Notes: generated by a model from the letters alone, not told the origin. Numbered from the stretch's first letter, positions 1 to 7,778 are shown. The stretch is 12,412 nucleotides of DNA from Planctomycetota bacterium (GCA_003501525.1 DNPI01000102.1:1757-14168), one strand, 5' to 3'. Made by a program: numbers and translations.

Positions 1-22
1 GGTCTCGCTAGAATTTCGTTCT

Positions 23-577
23 ATGGCTCGTTTACTCCTCCTCTTCTCACTCCTGTCGATTTTTTGGGCTTGCACGTCTGAATCCCCTTCTGCGTTAGCA
101 AAAGAATCGGACGAAGGCCCCTTGCTGGCGGTTTGTTCGTTACGGGGGACTCAGGGGAATGAAAAAGTGCAAGGCACCGTTAGGTTTACGCGTCAAGCTG
201 ACGGGGTTCTGATTGAGGCAAAGGTGGCTGGCCTTGCCCCCGGGTTGCACGGGTTTCATATCCATGAATGGGGTGATGTTGAATGCATGGACGGCAAATG
301 TGCTGGAGGACACTTCAACCCCGATGGATCCAATCACGGAGGACCGGATGCGGCCGTTCGCCATGTTGGAGATCTCGGCAACCTCGAGGCAACGAAGGAG
401 GGTTACGGGACGTACAGAAGAGTCGATAGCCGCATTAAGCTTTCTGGCCAAGACAGCATTATTGGCAGAGCTGTGATCCTTCACTCAGATGAAGATGACC
501 TGATGAGCCAGCCGACGGGTAATGCCGGCCTTCGCGTTGCTTCTGGAGTGATTGGTATAGGCAAGCCCAAGGAGTAG
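23..577 (+). CDS. sodC: Exported Cu/Zn superoxide dismutase, probable lipoprotein
   Basis: Converts superoxide to oxygen and hydrogen peroxide outside the cytoplasm. The 184-residue product begins with a hydrophobic signal (about 2-16) ending in FWAC, so Cys17 may be lipidated, although Phe and Trp at -3 and -2 make a poor lipobox. The SOD domain spans about 34-180. Visible metal ligands are His79 and His81 in HGFHIHEWGD, bridging His97 in GGHFNP, His105, His114, Asp117 in RHVGDLGN, and His154 in ILHSDEDD. The active-site Arg is Arg171 in GNAGLR. All four Cu and four Zn ligand positions are present. Oddly, the C-terminal cysteine of the usual intrasubunit disulfide is replaced by Ser174 (VASGVIGI). 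The metal loop carries two cysteines, Cys88 and Cys93. No Shine-Dalgarno is visible in the 22 bases before the ATG, and the frame stays open to the window edge, but the signal peptide supports this start. First gene of a likely sodC-lpdA-lipB operon. Confidence 0.93.
   Translation: MARLLLLFSLLSIFWACTSESPSALAKESDEGPLLAVCSLRGTQGNEKVQGTVRFTRQADGVLIEAKVAGLAPGLHGFHIHEWGDVECMDGKCAGGHFNPDGSNHGGPDAAVRHVGDLGNLEATKEGYGTYRRVDSRIKLSGQDSIIGRAVILHSDEDDLMSQPTGNAGLRVASGVIGIGKPKE
569..574 (+). promoter_or_regulatory. Ribosome binding site of lpdA on the sodC stop
   Basis: AAGGAG lies at 569-574, directly before the last base pair of codons of sodC (stop TAG 575-577). It is 7 bases from a GTG (582) and 10 bases from an ATG (585), so either could start lpdA. 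Its position at the end of sodC couples the two genes. Confidence 0.75.
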
Positions 578-584
578 TCCTGTG

Positions 585-1985
585 ATGTCAGAAATCCAAG
601 CGGACACCGTTGTTCTTGGGGCTGGTCCAGCGGGCTATGTCTGTGCGATTCGCCTTGCACAATATGGGAAAAAAGTGGTGGTGGTGGAAGAGGACGACCT
701 CGGCGGGACATGCCTGAATTGGGGTTGTATCCCTTCTAAGGCTCTTATTTCAGCGGGCCATTTCTTCGAACAGGCCGAGCATGCCTCAACGATGGGCTTT
801 ACGGTTGAACAACCCGAGCTTGACCTGTCTAAGTTGATTGCTTGGAAGGATGGAGTTGTCAAAAAACTCACTGGAGGGATTGGAATGCTTTTTAAATCTC
901 GTTCGGTGGATTGGATTAAGGGTTCAGCTGTGCTTGTTGACGGAGGGACAGTTAGCGTTGAAACACCAGAGGGTTCTGTGCGTGTAAAGGCCCGCGACAT
1001 TGTCATTGCTGCAGGCTCAGAGCCTGCCCCTATTCCGGGGTTCGATTTTGGCGATCGGGTTTGGTCTAGTACAGAAGCTCTTTCTCCTGAAGAAATCCCA
1101 CAAAGGCTCCTCGTGATAGGTGGCGGTGTTATTGGCCTGGAGCTCGGCATGTTCTATGCCCAAATAGGCAGCGAAGTCGTCGTCGTGGAGGCTACCGATT
1201 CTCTTCTCCCCGGCACGGATCCTGACTTAGTGAAGGTTGTTGCTCGCAAGGCAAAAAAACTTGGAGTGAAGGTGCACACTAATGCGTTTGCGCGGAGCTG
1301 GGAAGATAGCGCAGGTGTTGCGCGAATCACTGTTGAAATTAGTGGAGAAGAGAGTGTTCTAGAAGCGGATCGCATCCTTTTGTCTGTAGGTAGGCGACCG
1401 AGGACCAAGTCTCTGGGTTTAGAGTCGGCAGGTGTTAAAGTCGATGAGCGCGGATTTATTTCTGTTAATGAGCAGTGTCAAACTTCGGCGTCCCACGTTT
1501 ACGCAATTGGGGATTTAACCCATGGGCCGATGCTTGCGCATAAAGGCTCGGCTCAAGGTTTAGTTGCAGCCGCCGCAATTGCTGAAAAAGCCGGCGCTGC
1601 ATATGACAAACGTGTAATTCCCTCGGTGATTTTCACTGACCCTGAAATCGCCAGTGTGGGGCTTACCGAGGCGGAAGCACTTGAGCAAAACATAGAGATT
1701 AAGGTGGGGCGGTTTAATTTTGGTGCAAACGGTCGAGCTCTCTCAATAGGAAAGGCTGAAGGTTTAATAAAGGTTGTGAGCGACGCGGGCGATGACACTC
1801 TTCTTGGTGTCCATATGGTTGGGCCAAACGTTACGGATTTAATTGCAGAGGCTGCGCTTGCGATGGAATCAGGGCTTACAACGGAAGATATTACGTTGAC
1901 GGTTCATCCTCATCCCACGTTGAATGAAGTCTTTATGGAAGCCTGTGAAGATGTTCATAATCTTTGCGTTCACTCGCCGGGGTAA
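585..1985 (+). CDS. lpdA: Dihydrolipoamide dehydrogenase (E3)
   Basis: FAD-dependent flavoprotein that reoxidises the dihydrolipoyl groups of pyruvate, 2-oxoglutarate or branched-chain dehydrogenase complexes, or of the glycine cleavage system, passing electrons to NAD+. The product has 466 residues from the ATG, normal for the family. The FAD-binding GAGPAG is at about 12-17. The redox disulfide is Cys43/Cys48 in GGTCLNWGCIPSK. The NAD-binding GGGVIGLE ends at Glu186. The second FAD motif YAIGDL starts at about 306. The C-terminal HPHPTLNE carries the catalytic pair His443 and Glu448. Every hallmark of an active E3 is present. An in-frame GTG at 582 could add one methionine, and the AAGGAG at 569-574 fits both starts. 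It lies 7 bases after sodC and abuts lipB with no gap. No E1 or E2 genes are in the window, so the complex it serves cannot be named. Confidence 0.96.
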   Translation: MSEIQADTVVLGAGPAGYVCAIRLAQYGKKVVVVEEDDLGGTCLNWGCIPSKALISAGHFFEQAEHASTMGFTVEQPELDLSKLIAWKDGVVKKLTGGIGMLFKSRSVDWIKGSAVLVDGGTVSVETPEGSVRVKARDIVIAAGSEPAPIPGFDFGDRVWSSTEALSPEEIPQRLLVIGGGVIGLELGMFYAQIGSEVVVVEATDSLLPGTDPDLVKVVARKAKKLGVKVHTNAFARSWEDSAGVARITVEISGEESVLEADRILLSVGRRPRTKSLGLESAGVKVDERGFISVNEQCQTSASHVYAIGDLTHGPMLAHKGSAQGLVAAAAIAEKAGAAYDKRVIPSVIFTDPEIASVGLTEAEALEQNIEIKVGRFNFGANGRALSIGKAEGLIKVVSDAGDDTLLGVHMVGPNVTDLIAEAALAMESGLTTEDITLTVHPHPTLNEVFMEACEDVHNLCVHSPG

Positions 1986-2624
1986 ATGCGATTTAGTCGG
2001 ACCGGAGATTTCGAGGTTTTAGACCTCGGGCAGGTGGATTACGCCACCACTAATGAACAGATGGATTTATTCGTTCAGGAGTCAGTGGAGAACGATGGGC
2101 CGGATCGGCTTATTTTGGCTGAATTTAACCCCGTGTTAACTGTTGGCCGAGCCGAAAACGTGTCGTCTTATAAACAATCGAATCTTCCCGTTTTCGAAGT
2201 CCCAAGAGGCGGGAAAGCAACCTATCACGGCCCCGGGCAATTAGTGGCTTACCCAATTATTCGCTTAGAAGAAGGCGTACGTGATCTTCACGCATTCCTT
2301 TCTGCTCTTGAAGTCGCTTTGATCGATACCGTGGGTGATTTCGGCCTAGAAGGTGACAGAGATTCCCGCAATACGGGCTGTTGGGTTGCGGGACGCAAAA
2401 TTGCGAGCATTGGCATTGCTGTTCGCAGGTGGGTGACATATCACGGGCTTGCTCTCAATGTCTCTACCGATTTAGAGAAGTTCCGATGCTTTGATCCCTG
2501 TGGCCTTGACCCTGAATTAATGACGTCGCTGGAAATTGAGCTAGGCCATGCCCCCCCTCTCCTTGAGGTGAAAGAGTCTTTGGTTATGCGGCTTAGCCAA
2601 TCAATCGGGCGATTGACTGGCTAG
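1986..2624 (+). CDS. lipB: Octanoyl-[ACP]:protein N-octanoyltransferase
   Basis: Moves octanoate from acyl carrier protein to the target lysine of lipoyl domains. LipA then inserts sulfur to give lipoate, but lipA is not in the window. The 212-residue length is typical. Family motifs are RGGKATYHGPGQ (74-85), the Lys138 region GRKIASIG (136-143), WVTYHGLALNV (149-159) and the catalytic Cys172 in FDPCGL. The His commonly seen before the PVxTxGR motif is Phe47 here (EFNPVLTVGR). The ATG follows the lpdA TAA directly (TAAATG) and no Shine-Dalgarno is visible, so translation probably depends on ribosomes finishing lpdA. Functionally it matches lpdA, since both act on protein-bound lipoate. Its TAG stop overlaps the stop of the opposing gene within CTAG. 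Confidence 0.95.
   Translation: MRFSRTGDFEVLDLGQVDYATTNEQMDLFVQESVENDGPDRLILAEFNPVLTVGRAENVSSYKQSNLPVFEVPRGGKATYHGPGQLVAYPIIRLEEGVRDLHAFLSALEVALIDTVGDFGLEGDRDSRNTGCWVAGRKIASIGIAVRRWVTYHGLALNVSTDLEKFRCFDPCGLDPELMTSLEIELGHAPPLLEVKESLVMRLSQSIGRLTG
2594..2623. terminator. Hairpin over convergent stop codons, possible two-way terminator
   Basis: The arms 2594-2606 and 2611-2623 pair over 12 positions with one A/C mismatch (2600/2617) and a four-base loop GGGC. The hairpin covers the last codons and stop of lipB and the stop of the opposing gene. It is nearly symmetric, so it would form in transcripts from both strands. Neither side is followed by a T-run, so it is not a textbook intrinsic terminator. 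It may block or protect 3' ends. No other terminator is visible between the two convergent genes. Confidence 0.45.
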
Positions 2625-4435
2625 AGCAGCAGCATTGGTACGGGGGATGCGAGAGTGCGGATTTGGAGGCTGGGGCCACTGCCTTGGTAAGTGACAAAGA
2701 GAACGTGAACTAGCATCCCGAACCATGAAGGATTGTTGGGGATTGCCGTGGAGACCCTCTTTACTTCGCTGGTAGGGAAAAAGCCTGAAAACCCTGGGAG
2801 GCTACGAGTCTTTGTAAACCCGGCATCCAGGTTGCCCGGAATATGAAACCCGCCAACGTCAATGCCTGGAACGGTGTCTAAGCAAATCCAGCCTTGGTAG
2901 GTCTTGCCGCTTTCGCCGGGAGCGAACCAATCCATTACCAATTGCCCTCCCAGAGAAGGAGAAACAATGATTTCGATCTTGCTGTCGCTGCCCCAGGCTG
3001 TGTTGTCGGCGTCGTTATCGATACCGGGTGTTCCGAGGTCTCCTTGGCCAAAGGGGCTTTGCCCCGCGGAGAAATTGGATTTAGTCCCCGAATCCAACAG
3101 ATCAATGCGTTCTGCAGAAATCCCGTTACCACTAGGCCATGTGCTGTCATAAAAGACTTCATCCAAATAGCTTCCGCTTCGTGCGAGTCGAATTTCTCCT
3201 GAAGTATTCCCTAAGCTAATTTGCCCCTCTGGCCAGACAAGAATAGGTTTTGTCCCTCCGTTTCGTGCAGAGATTCCGTCCGCGGCAAAGAGAAGCTCTT
3301 CGCTTTGCTCCAGCAGGAAGGGGGTACCGAGAGAAAAATATCCGCCGTTACCGTCGAAGATTTGCAGTCCATCTATGCAGACGGCGCCTTGACTGGGAGT
3401 TCCTGTGATTTCTATCCACTCTCCAAGCGAGTCAGTTGTTCTTTGTGGATCGGCTAGAAATTCAGCAGTGACTACGTCTCCGACTCCTACGCCTGGGTTG
3501 ATTGCTTCGTCGCATAAGGCTGAAAACACTCTTTGGTCTGCAGCTGTGACGGTATAGGCGTTTCCGTCTGTTGAAAGGTGAATAGTCCCTCTAGTGTCCA
3601 CAAAGCTCTTTGCGCCCGTGCCTTCCGTGGGGGACCAAACCGGAATAGCGCGACCGGCATAATTGAGACGGTCAATAATGCCCTGCTTCGGGTATCCGTA
3701 AGGATTGGCGCTTCCGCAAGGGATGATTGCAAATTCAGGCTGTAATGCTGTTACTAATGCGGTAGAGGAAGAAGTGTATGAGCCATGGTGGTTTACCTGA
3801 TACACATCGACGTCGCCGCAGAGCGGCGCGACTTGTTGTTCCACATAGGCAGTTCCGTTGCCGCCTCCGGTTAAGTCCCCCCCGATCCACATATCGAAGT
3901 CCCCGAATTCAACCTTCCATGCGATGCTTGCTGAATTTTCCCACTGTGAGGATTGAGAAATGTCAACGCTAGAGCCGTCTGCTAATTCTCCTTTGACGCA
4001 GAGGCAGGTCAAGCTGACTCCGCCTCCTAGATTGATGACTTGTCCCGGTTGGATTGTTTGCCGCACGGAGGAATAGGCATTGCGGTAGTCGGAAAAAGCC
4101 CAAGTTCCAGGCGGGGAGTCATCGCCTCGGTCGAGGCAAGTTGTTGTTCGGATGCCGTAGTTCCAAACTTCGTCAAGTCCCCCAATATGGTCGGCGTGGT
4201 AATGACTCGCGGATACCCAATCGAGATGGCTTATCCCGAGTGATTGGAGAAGTGGAACAACCGTGGCGGCACCTTCGCCAGTATCCCCGCCGTCAAAAAG
4301 GAAAGTTTCTCCTGTTGGGCTGCGCAATAGCGTGCAATCTCCTTGCCCTACATCCACAAACCATACTTCAAGATCTTGCCCCGAGAGGGTTGTGGGTAGA
4401 AAAAGACAGGCGGCAATAAGGGGGATGAGCTTCAA
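2621..4435 (-). CDS. Secreted ComEC-like metallo-beta-lactamase/lamin-tail protein
   Basis: Predicted exported metal-dependent hydrolase of 604 residues. A signal peptide (1-19, MKLIPLIAACLF then LSGQ/D) precedes a metallo-beta-lactamase domain (about 21-300) resembling the C-terminal domain of ComEC/Rec2. It starts with VWFVDVGQGDC and has the metal motif HYHADH (78-83), Asp187 in IGGDL and NHHGS (215-219). Residues about 318-475 look like a lamin-tail domain: EWIEITG, a glycine-rich middle, GISAERIDL and a closing GTPGIDND. The last 115 or so residues (488-604) form a separate beta-rich module ending in hydrophobic PMLLL. The substrate is unknown; ComEC-type domains suggest a phosphodiester or nucleic acid, which is inference. 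The start is TTG (4435-4433), with AGG six bases upstream, and it is the only start codon after the in-frame stop at 4466-4468. It follows the VWA gene by 16 bases, so they are probably co-transcribed. The stop overlaps that of lipB. Confidence 0.85.
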   Translation of the reverse strand: MKLIPLIAACLFLPTTLSGQDLEVWFVDVGQGDCTLLRSPTGETFLFDGGDTGEGAATVVPLLQSLGISHLDWVSASHYHADHIGGLDEVWNYGIRTTTCLDRGDDSPPGTWAFSDYRNAYSSVRQTIQPGQVINLGGGVSLTCLCVKGELADGSSVDISQSSQWENSASIAWKVEFGDFDMWIGGDLTGGGNGTAYVEQQVAPLCGDVDVYQVNHHGSYTSSSTALVTALQPEFAIIPCGSANPYGYPKQGIIDRLNYAGRAIPVWSPTEGTGAKSFVDTRGTIHLSTDGNAYTVTAADQRVFSALCDEAINPGVGVGDVVTAEFLADPQRTTDSLGEWIEITGTPSQGAVCIDGLQIFDGNGGYFSLGTPFLLEQSEELLFAADGISARNGGTKPILVWPEGQISLGNTSGEIRLARSGSYLDEVFYDSTWPSGNGISAERIDLLDSGTKSNFSAGQSPFGQGDLGTPGIDNDADNTAWGSDSKIEIIVSPSLGGQLVMDWFAPGESGKTYQGWICLDTVPGIDVGGFHIPGNLDAGFTKTRSLPGFSGFFPTSEVKRVSTAIPNNPSWFGMLVHVLFVTYQGSGPSLQIRTLASPVPMLLL

Positions 4436-4451
4436 AACAAGCCTGCCGGTG

Positions 4452-5963
4452 TTAGCCGGATGGCTTCACCACTCTACCACCTGTAGATTCTGCTAGCTTT
4501 CCCATGAAAGCTGCTTTCCTTTTATCTGGGCCCACGCAAATACCGTGTATGCGCACTCCAGTTCGTTCATATTCGGCAATTAGGGCTTCCAGCATGTGCT
4601 CCGAATACTGATGAAGGCCTGAGCTGCTGCCACCGTCTGACACAAGAAGAATAGTGTCTACTCCTTCTAAGTGTTGTGCCCAAATTAGTGCGTCAACAAG
4701 AGCAGAAGTTCCCCGAAATTGAGATTTCCGGAGGAAGCTCAAGGCCTGTTTCCTGGCCTGGGGAGAGTTTCTTTTTGACTTTTTAAAAGCAGGGAAAGGT
4801 TGAGTCGAAATAAGAGCGAGATTAGTGAGAGTTCTTGGCGCGAGCTTGTCCAGGAAAGCTTCGATTTCATCCGTTGCGGCCTCCGCGCAGGTTCGGTCTC
4901 CAATCTTGTCCATTTTCATGGAACCCGATCCATCTACCAAAATCACCAAAGAGTTGCTGTCAACGGGGATTCCGAAAAAGCTGGCTGAAGCGGATCGTTC
5001 ATCGGGTGGAGGTTTCTTTTTCGCTGGCTGATCTTGTTCTAAAAATTCTTTCCCTTTTTCTTGCCACCAACGACGCCAGAGTTGTGCATCTGATCCGAAC
5101 TGATTGCCGGTAAGGGTGTAAAGCGCGTCCGCCAAATCTCCGGGCCATCTGCCGCCTTCACTTTGATTTTCTAAGGCTTCAATTATTAGTGGGACCGCCT
5201 CTACGATGCTTTCTTTTTGAGCGGATTGAAGCGTCGCGGTTCGAGGGCCCCAAGCTGAATCCGCTAACGCGTCCTTGGCTGATTCGAGCCAGGATTGGCG
5301 GGTCTGAGAATGGCAGCTTAAGATGCGGAGAGCCTCGGACCTGTCTTCGAAGAGCTTTGCTCGTTGCGCCGTTGCTTTTATTTCTTTTTCTTCGTCTTCA
5401 CTAATAGGTGTGACGAACTCATGGCCTAGCCACGGCGAGCCAGACGTCATCAGGGATTCTCTTATTTTCTCATCCTTCTGCCGCATTTCTTTTTCGGGGA
5501 ATTGGATTCGATTGGCCGCATAAGCCTCTCCGAGCAGTGCCTGCCACTCTCGCCTAACAGGGGCTACGGCTAGCATGAGATTTTTAGAGAGAATGCCTTT
5601 GGATGGGATGGGGGCCTCTGAATGCCGCAATGCTCGGACAGAGAGCAATCTGAGTAAGAGGCTATTCTTTTGGCTGGCAGCAGCGTTTAAGAGCATTTCG
5701 CTTTCTTTTAGGGAGGTCGCCTTTTGCATCCCCGAGTAGAACCAGTCACGGAGGAAGACACCGTTATAGGTCTCCATCTTTTTGTCGAACATCCTGAGTC
5801 GAATGCCCATGGCGTCTTCACCCGGTATTGAGGCTAGTGTGCGTGCGGCTGCATAAGCACCGTTTTCGAAACCATCTCTATCGACAGCGCCCTTCAGAGT
5901 TTGCTCAATTTCTCCGAGGTCAGGGCCCTGGAGAAGTGAGGCAATGAGAATGAGGGCTGACAA
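4452..5963 (-). CDS. VWA-domain protein with alpha-helical N-terminal region
   Basis: A 503-residue protein with a short hydrophobic N-terminus (2-12) that could be an export signal but lacks the usual positive charge. Residues about 15-280 are alpha-helical and HEAT-like by eye. Then comes the motif LTGNQFGSDAQLWRRWW (284-300), a pattern I recall from planctomycete proteins, and a proline/lysine linker (312-322). The von Willebrand A domain (about 336-500) has an intact metal-binding MIDAS: DGSGS (344-348), Thr419 in FRGTSALVDA and Asp443 in LLVSDGG. VWA domains bind protein partners through a divalent metal; the partner here is unknown. The start is TTG (5963-5961), preceded by AGGGGGAT, and an in-frame stop sits only two codons upstream (5970-5972), so the start cannot lie further out. 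It lies 37 bases after the calcium-loop gene and 16 before the metallo-beta-lactamase gene, so it is the middle gene of a probable operon. Confidence 0.82.
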   Translation of the reverse strand: MSALILIASLLQGPDLGEIEQTLKGAVDRDGFENGAYAAARTLASIPGEDAMGIRLRMFDKKMETYNGVFLRDWFYSGMQKATSLKESEMLLNAAASQKNSLLLRLLSVRALRHSEAPIPSKGILSKNLMLAVAPVRREWQALLGEAYAANRIQFPEKEMRQKDEKIRESLMTSGSPWLGHEFVTPISEDEEKEIKATAQRAKLFEDRSEALRILSCHSQTRQSWLESAKDALADSAWGPRTATLQSAQKESIVEAVPLIIEALENQSEGGRWPGDLADALYTLTGNQFGSDAQLWRRWWQEKGKEFLEQDQPAKKKPPPDERSASASFFGIPVDSNSLVILVDGSGSMKMDKIGDRTCAEAATDEIEAFLDKLAPRTLTNLALISTQPFPAFKKSKRNSPQARKQALSFLRKSQFRGTSALVDALIWAQHLEGVDTILLVSDGGSSSGLHQYSEHMLEALIAEYERTGVRIHGICVGPDKRKAAFMGKLAESTGGRVVKPSG

Positions 5964-6000
5964 ATCCCCCTACTTTAAACCCGCTGGCGTAGCCAGGCTC

Positions 6001-7686
6001 TTATCGAATAATTCCGTGCAGTGCATCTGAGAGAACTGCTCCGCGGGTATTTGCTGGAGGATCGATGCAATACCATTGGAAATAGATGTCCTTGTCAATC
6101 CAAGAAGATCCGCCAGGAATGCCTAGGGCGAAAGAGGCGCCTCCTGCGGCGTCTGCGGCGCCAGGGAATTGATAGTGGGCTGAGACGTAGAGCGTATTGC
6201 CAGGAGCTCCAACGAAAGCCAGATCGAGGGGTAAGGTGAACTGATTCCACTGCGAATCAGAGAAACCTGCAATCAGGATAATCGGCGAGGAGGGGATTGC
6301 ATTGGCGAGTGTTATGTATACGAGAGAGCCGAGGGAAGGAATGCCTGTTGCATTAATGGATGGTTGGTTCCCTGCAGATGTGGTTCCTGGGCTTCCGAAA
6401 ATGTCCCAGCTTGCTGGCGGCGGCGACCAAAATTCCCCTATAGGGGCGGTGGTCATGCATACGGCGTAACAGCCATCTGGACTCCAGAAAAAAGGCTCGG
6501 ATTGCTCGCCGTTCCCCATCGCATCTCCATCGCCATTTAAGTCTTTCAGAAATGCGGCTCCATTTTGAGGATAGGACGGACCAGCTGGGCCAGCGTTATG
6601 GAAGATAGAGATTCCGCCATCGTGAGCATCAGCCCCATAAAAGAGGGTTGGAGGCCAAACCATGGTCACATTTGAAGGCCCATCGAAGAACAGAGTGACT
6701 TCTCCAGGGTCATTCAAATCGTTGTCGTTATTGTTGTCGACACCTCGGTATATAAGCCCGTTAGCGCCAGAGCATGTACTTGGATACGTAGTGCTACAAA
6801 TCCAGTAGACATCTTCCCCATTGGGGCCTGAGTTGTGGTCAACGTCTAACCATTCCAGGCTGGCATAAAGTCCCGTCCCCGTATTGGACGGGCAGCTTGG
6901 ATTCCGCAAGGTGCCAGCGGCTACATCGGCGTTGACCTCCAAACCGGCTTTATCTCCCACTAAATTCAAGAAATTCCAACACTCTCCTGAGTCCATTGCA
7001 TCTCCATCTCCATTGTTGTCTCGGAATGCGTAGAGGGCTCTGTCTTGCTGCTCAAAGCCAATGACGACACCCAAAGAGTCAACCATTAAGGCCTCGAAGT
7101 CGGTGATGCCAATGTCGACAGGGCCAGAAGGCTCTTGAAGGGTAATGCTGCCTTGACCGTCCACCATCAAGGCCATTTCTCCCGGGCCATTGCAGTCTCC
7201 GTTGCTGTCGAGATCTATATAACTACTAATCCCAGAGCCAGGTTGTGGCCCGCTGGACCAGAGGTCATCGCAGACATAAAGCATCCCATTGTTTGGGTCG
7301 AAAGCGAGGTCGTCGGGGCTTGTGTTGCTGACGCCGTGTGCGGTTCGTGTGTCGACGAAGTCGATAATCTCCCCTATCCCTGTGGCCAAACCATCACCGT
7401 CAAGGTCCACCATCTGAATGATCATGTCGCCACTGGCAACAGCGAAAATTGAGGATATGCCGTTTTGGGTGTGGTGCTGCATATTCTCTAGGTAGGTAAT
7501 TCGACTTGCGCCGTCATAGGCGAATCTCCAGCCTTCACCGGTTGAGAGAAATGCACCGTCGAAGTCGGTGTCTACTGTGCGCCTCACTTCCCACTCCGAA
7601 GTCCCTGGAGTGCCTCCATACATAAAGTATTCAGCGGGCGCTTGAAGTTGAGGGGATAGCAGTAGAAATGAAAATAGAAAGCTCAC
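6001..7686 (-). CDS. Secreted protein with five calcium-loop repeats
   Basis: Unrecognised exoprotein of 561 residues. A hydrophobic leader (2-16, MSFLFSFLLL then LQA/P) suggests export, though it has no positive charge. The body contains five 13-residue loops of consensus D-x-[DN]-x-[DN]-[GN]-[DL]-x-x-[GD]-x-G-E, at 94-106, 158-170, 223-235, 317-329 and 382-394. The steps are 64, 65, 94 and 65 residues, as expected for repeated propeller-like blades with a bound calcium, the fourth blade having an insertion. The acidic pattern resembles integrin or thrombospondin type 3 calcium loops. Residues about 428-561 form a C-terminal beta module containing IPSLGSLVYITLANA and LPLDLAFVGAPG. The start is GTG (7686-7684) without a Shine-Dalgarno. 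A pyrimidine-rich stretch precedes it, and the in-frame stop at 7711-7713 limits extension. Probably first gene of the unit with the VWA and metallo-beta-lactamase genes. No catalytic motif is seen; an adhesive or surface role is a guess. Confidence 0.8.
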   Translation of the reverse strand: MSFLFSFLLLSPQLQAPAEYFMYGGTPGTSEWEVRRTVDTDFDGAFLSTGEGWRFAYDGASRITYLENMQHHTQNGISSIFAVASGDMIIQMVDLDGDGLATGIGEIIDFVDTRTAHGVSNTSPDDLAFDPNNGMLYVCDDLWSSGPQPGSGISSYIDLDSNGDCNGPGEMALMVDGQGSITLQEPSGPVDIGITDFEALMVDSLGVVIGFEQQDRALYAFRDNNGDGDAMDSGECWNFLNLVGDKAGLEVNADVAAGTLRNPSCPSNTGTGLYASLEWLDVDHNSGPNGEDVYWICSTTYPSTCSGANGLIYRGVDNNNDNDLNDPGEVTLFFDGPSNVTMVWPPTLFYGADAHDGGISIFHNAGPAGPSYPQNGAAFLKDLNGDGDAMGNGEQSEPFFWSPDGCYAVCMTTAPIGEFWSPPPASWDIFGSPGTTSAGNQPSINATGIPSLGSLVYITLANAIPSSPIILIAGFSDSQWNQFTLPLDLAFVGAPGNTLYVSAHYQFPGAADAAGGASFALGIPGGSSWIDKDIYFQWYCIDPPANTRGAVLSDALHGIIR

Positions 7687-7728
7687 GGCAAAGGGGAAGG
7701 GTAGGGAGAATTAGGTTTAGGGTCACTC

Positions 7729-7756
7729 TAACCCACTTAGCTTTGTAGGTGGGTTA
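7729..7756. repeat. Inverted repeat ahead of the calcium-loop gene
   Basis: TAACCCAC (7729-7736) pairs perfectly with GTGGGTTA (7749-7756), and three more inner pairs (one G/T) leave a six-base loop. No T-run follows on either strand, so it is not an obvious terminator. It sits 43-70 bases before the GTG start at 7686 and could be a 5' leader hairpin or a binding site for a dimeric regulator. Confidence 0.4.
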
Positions 7757-7778
7757 CTCGGTATGTATCGAAAAGGGA

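Noticed and set aside
635..1150. Long antisense reading frames over lpdA, over the metallo-beta-lactamase gene (4054-4419) and over the membrane protein gene
   Set aside because: They lie within genes with strong protein motifs in the other frame, and their own translations show no recognisable domain.
5984..5996. Small hairpin CTGGC-GTA-GCCAG between the calcium-loop and VWA genes
   Set aside because: The stem has only five pairs and no real T-run follows, so it is not convincing as a terminator or attenuator.
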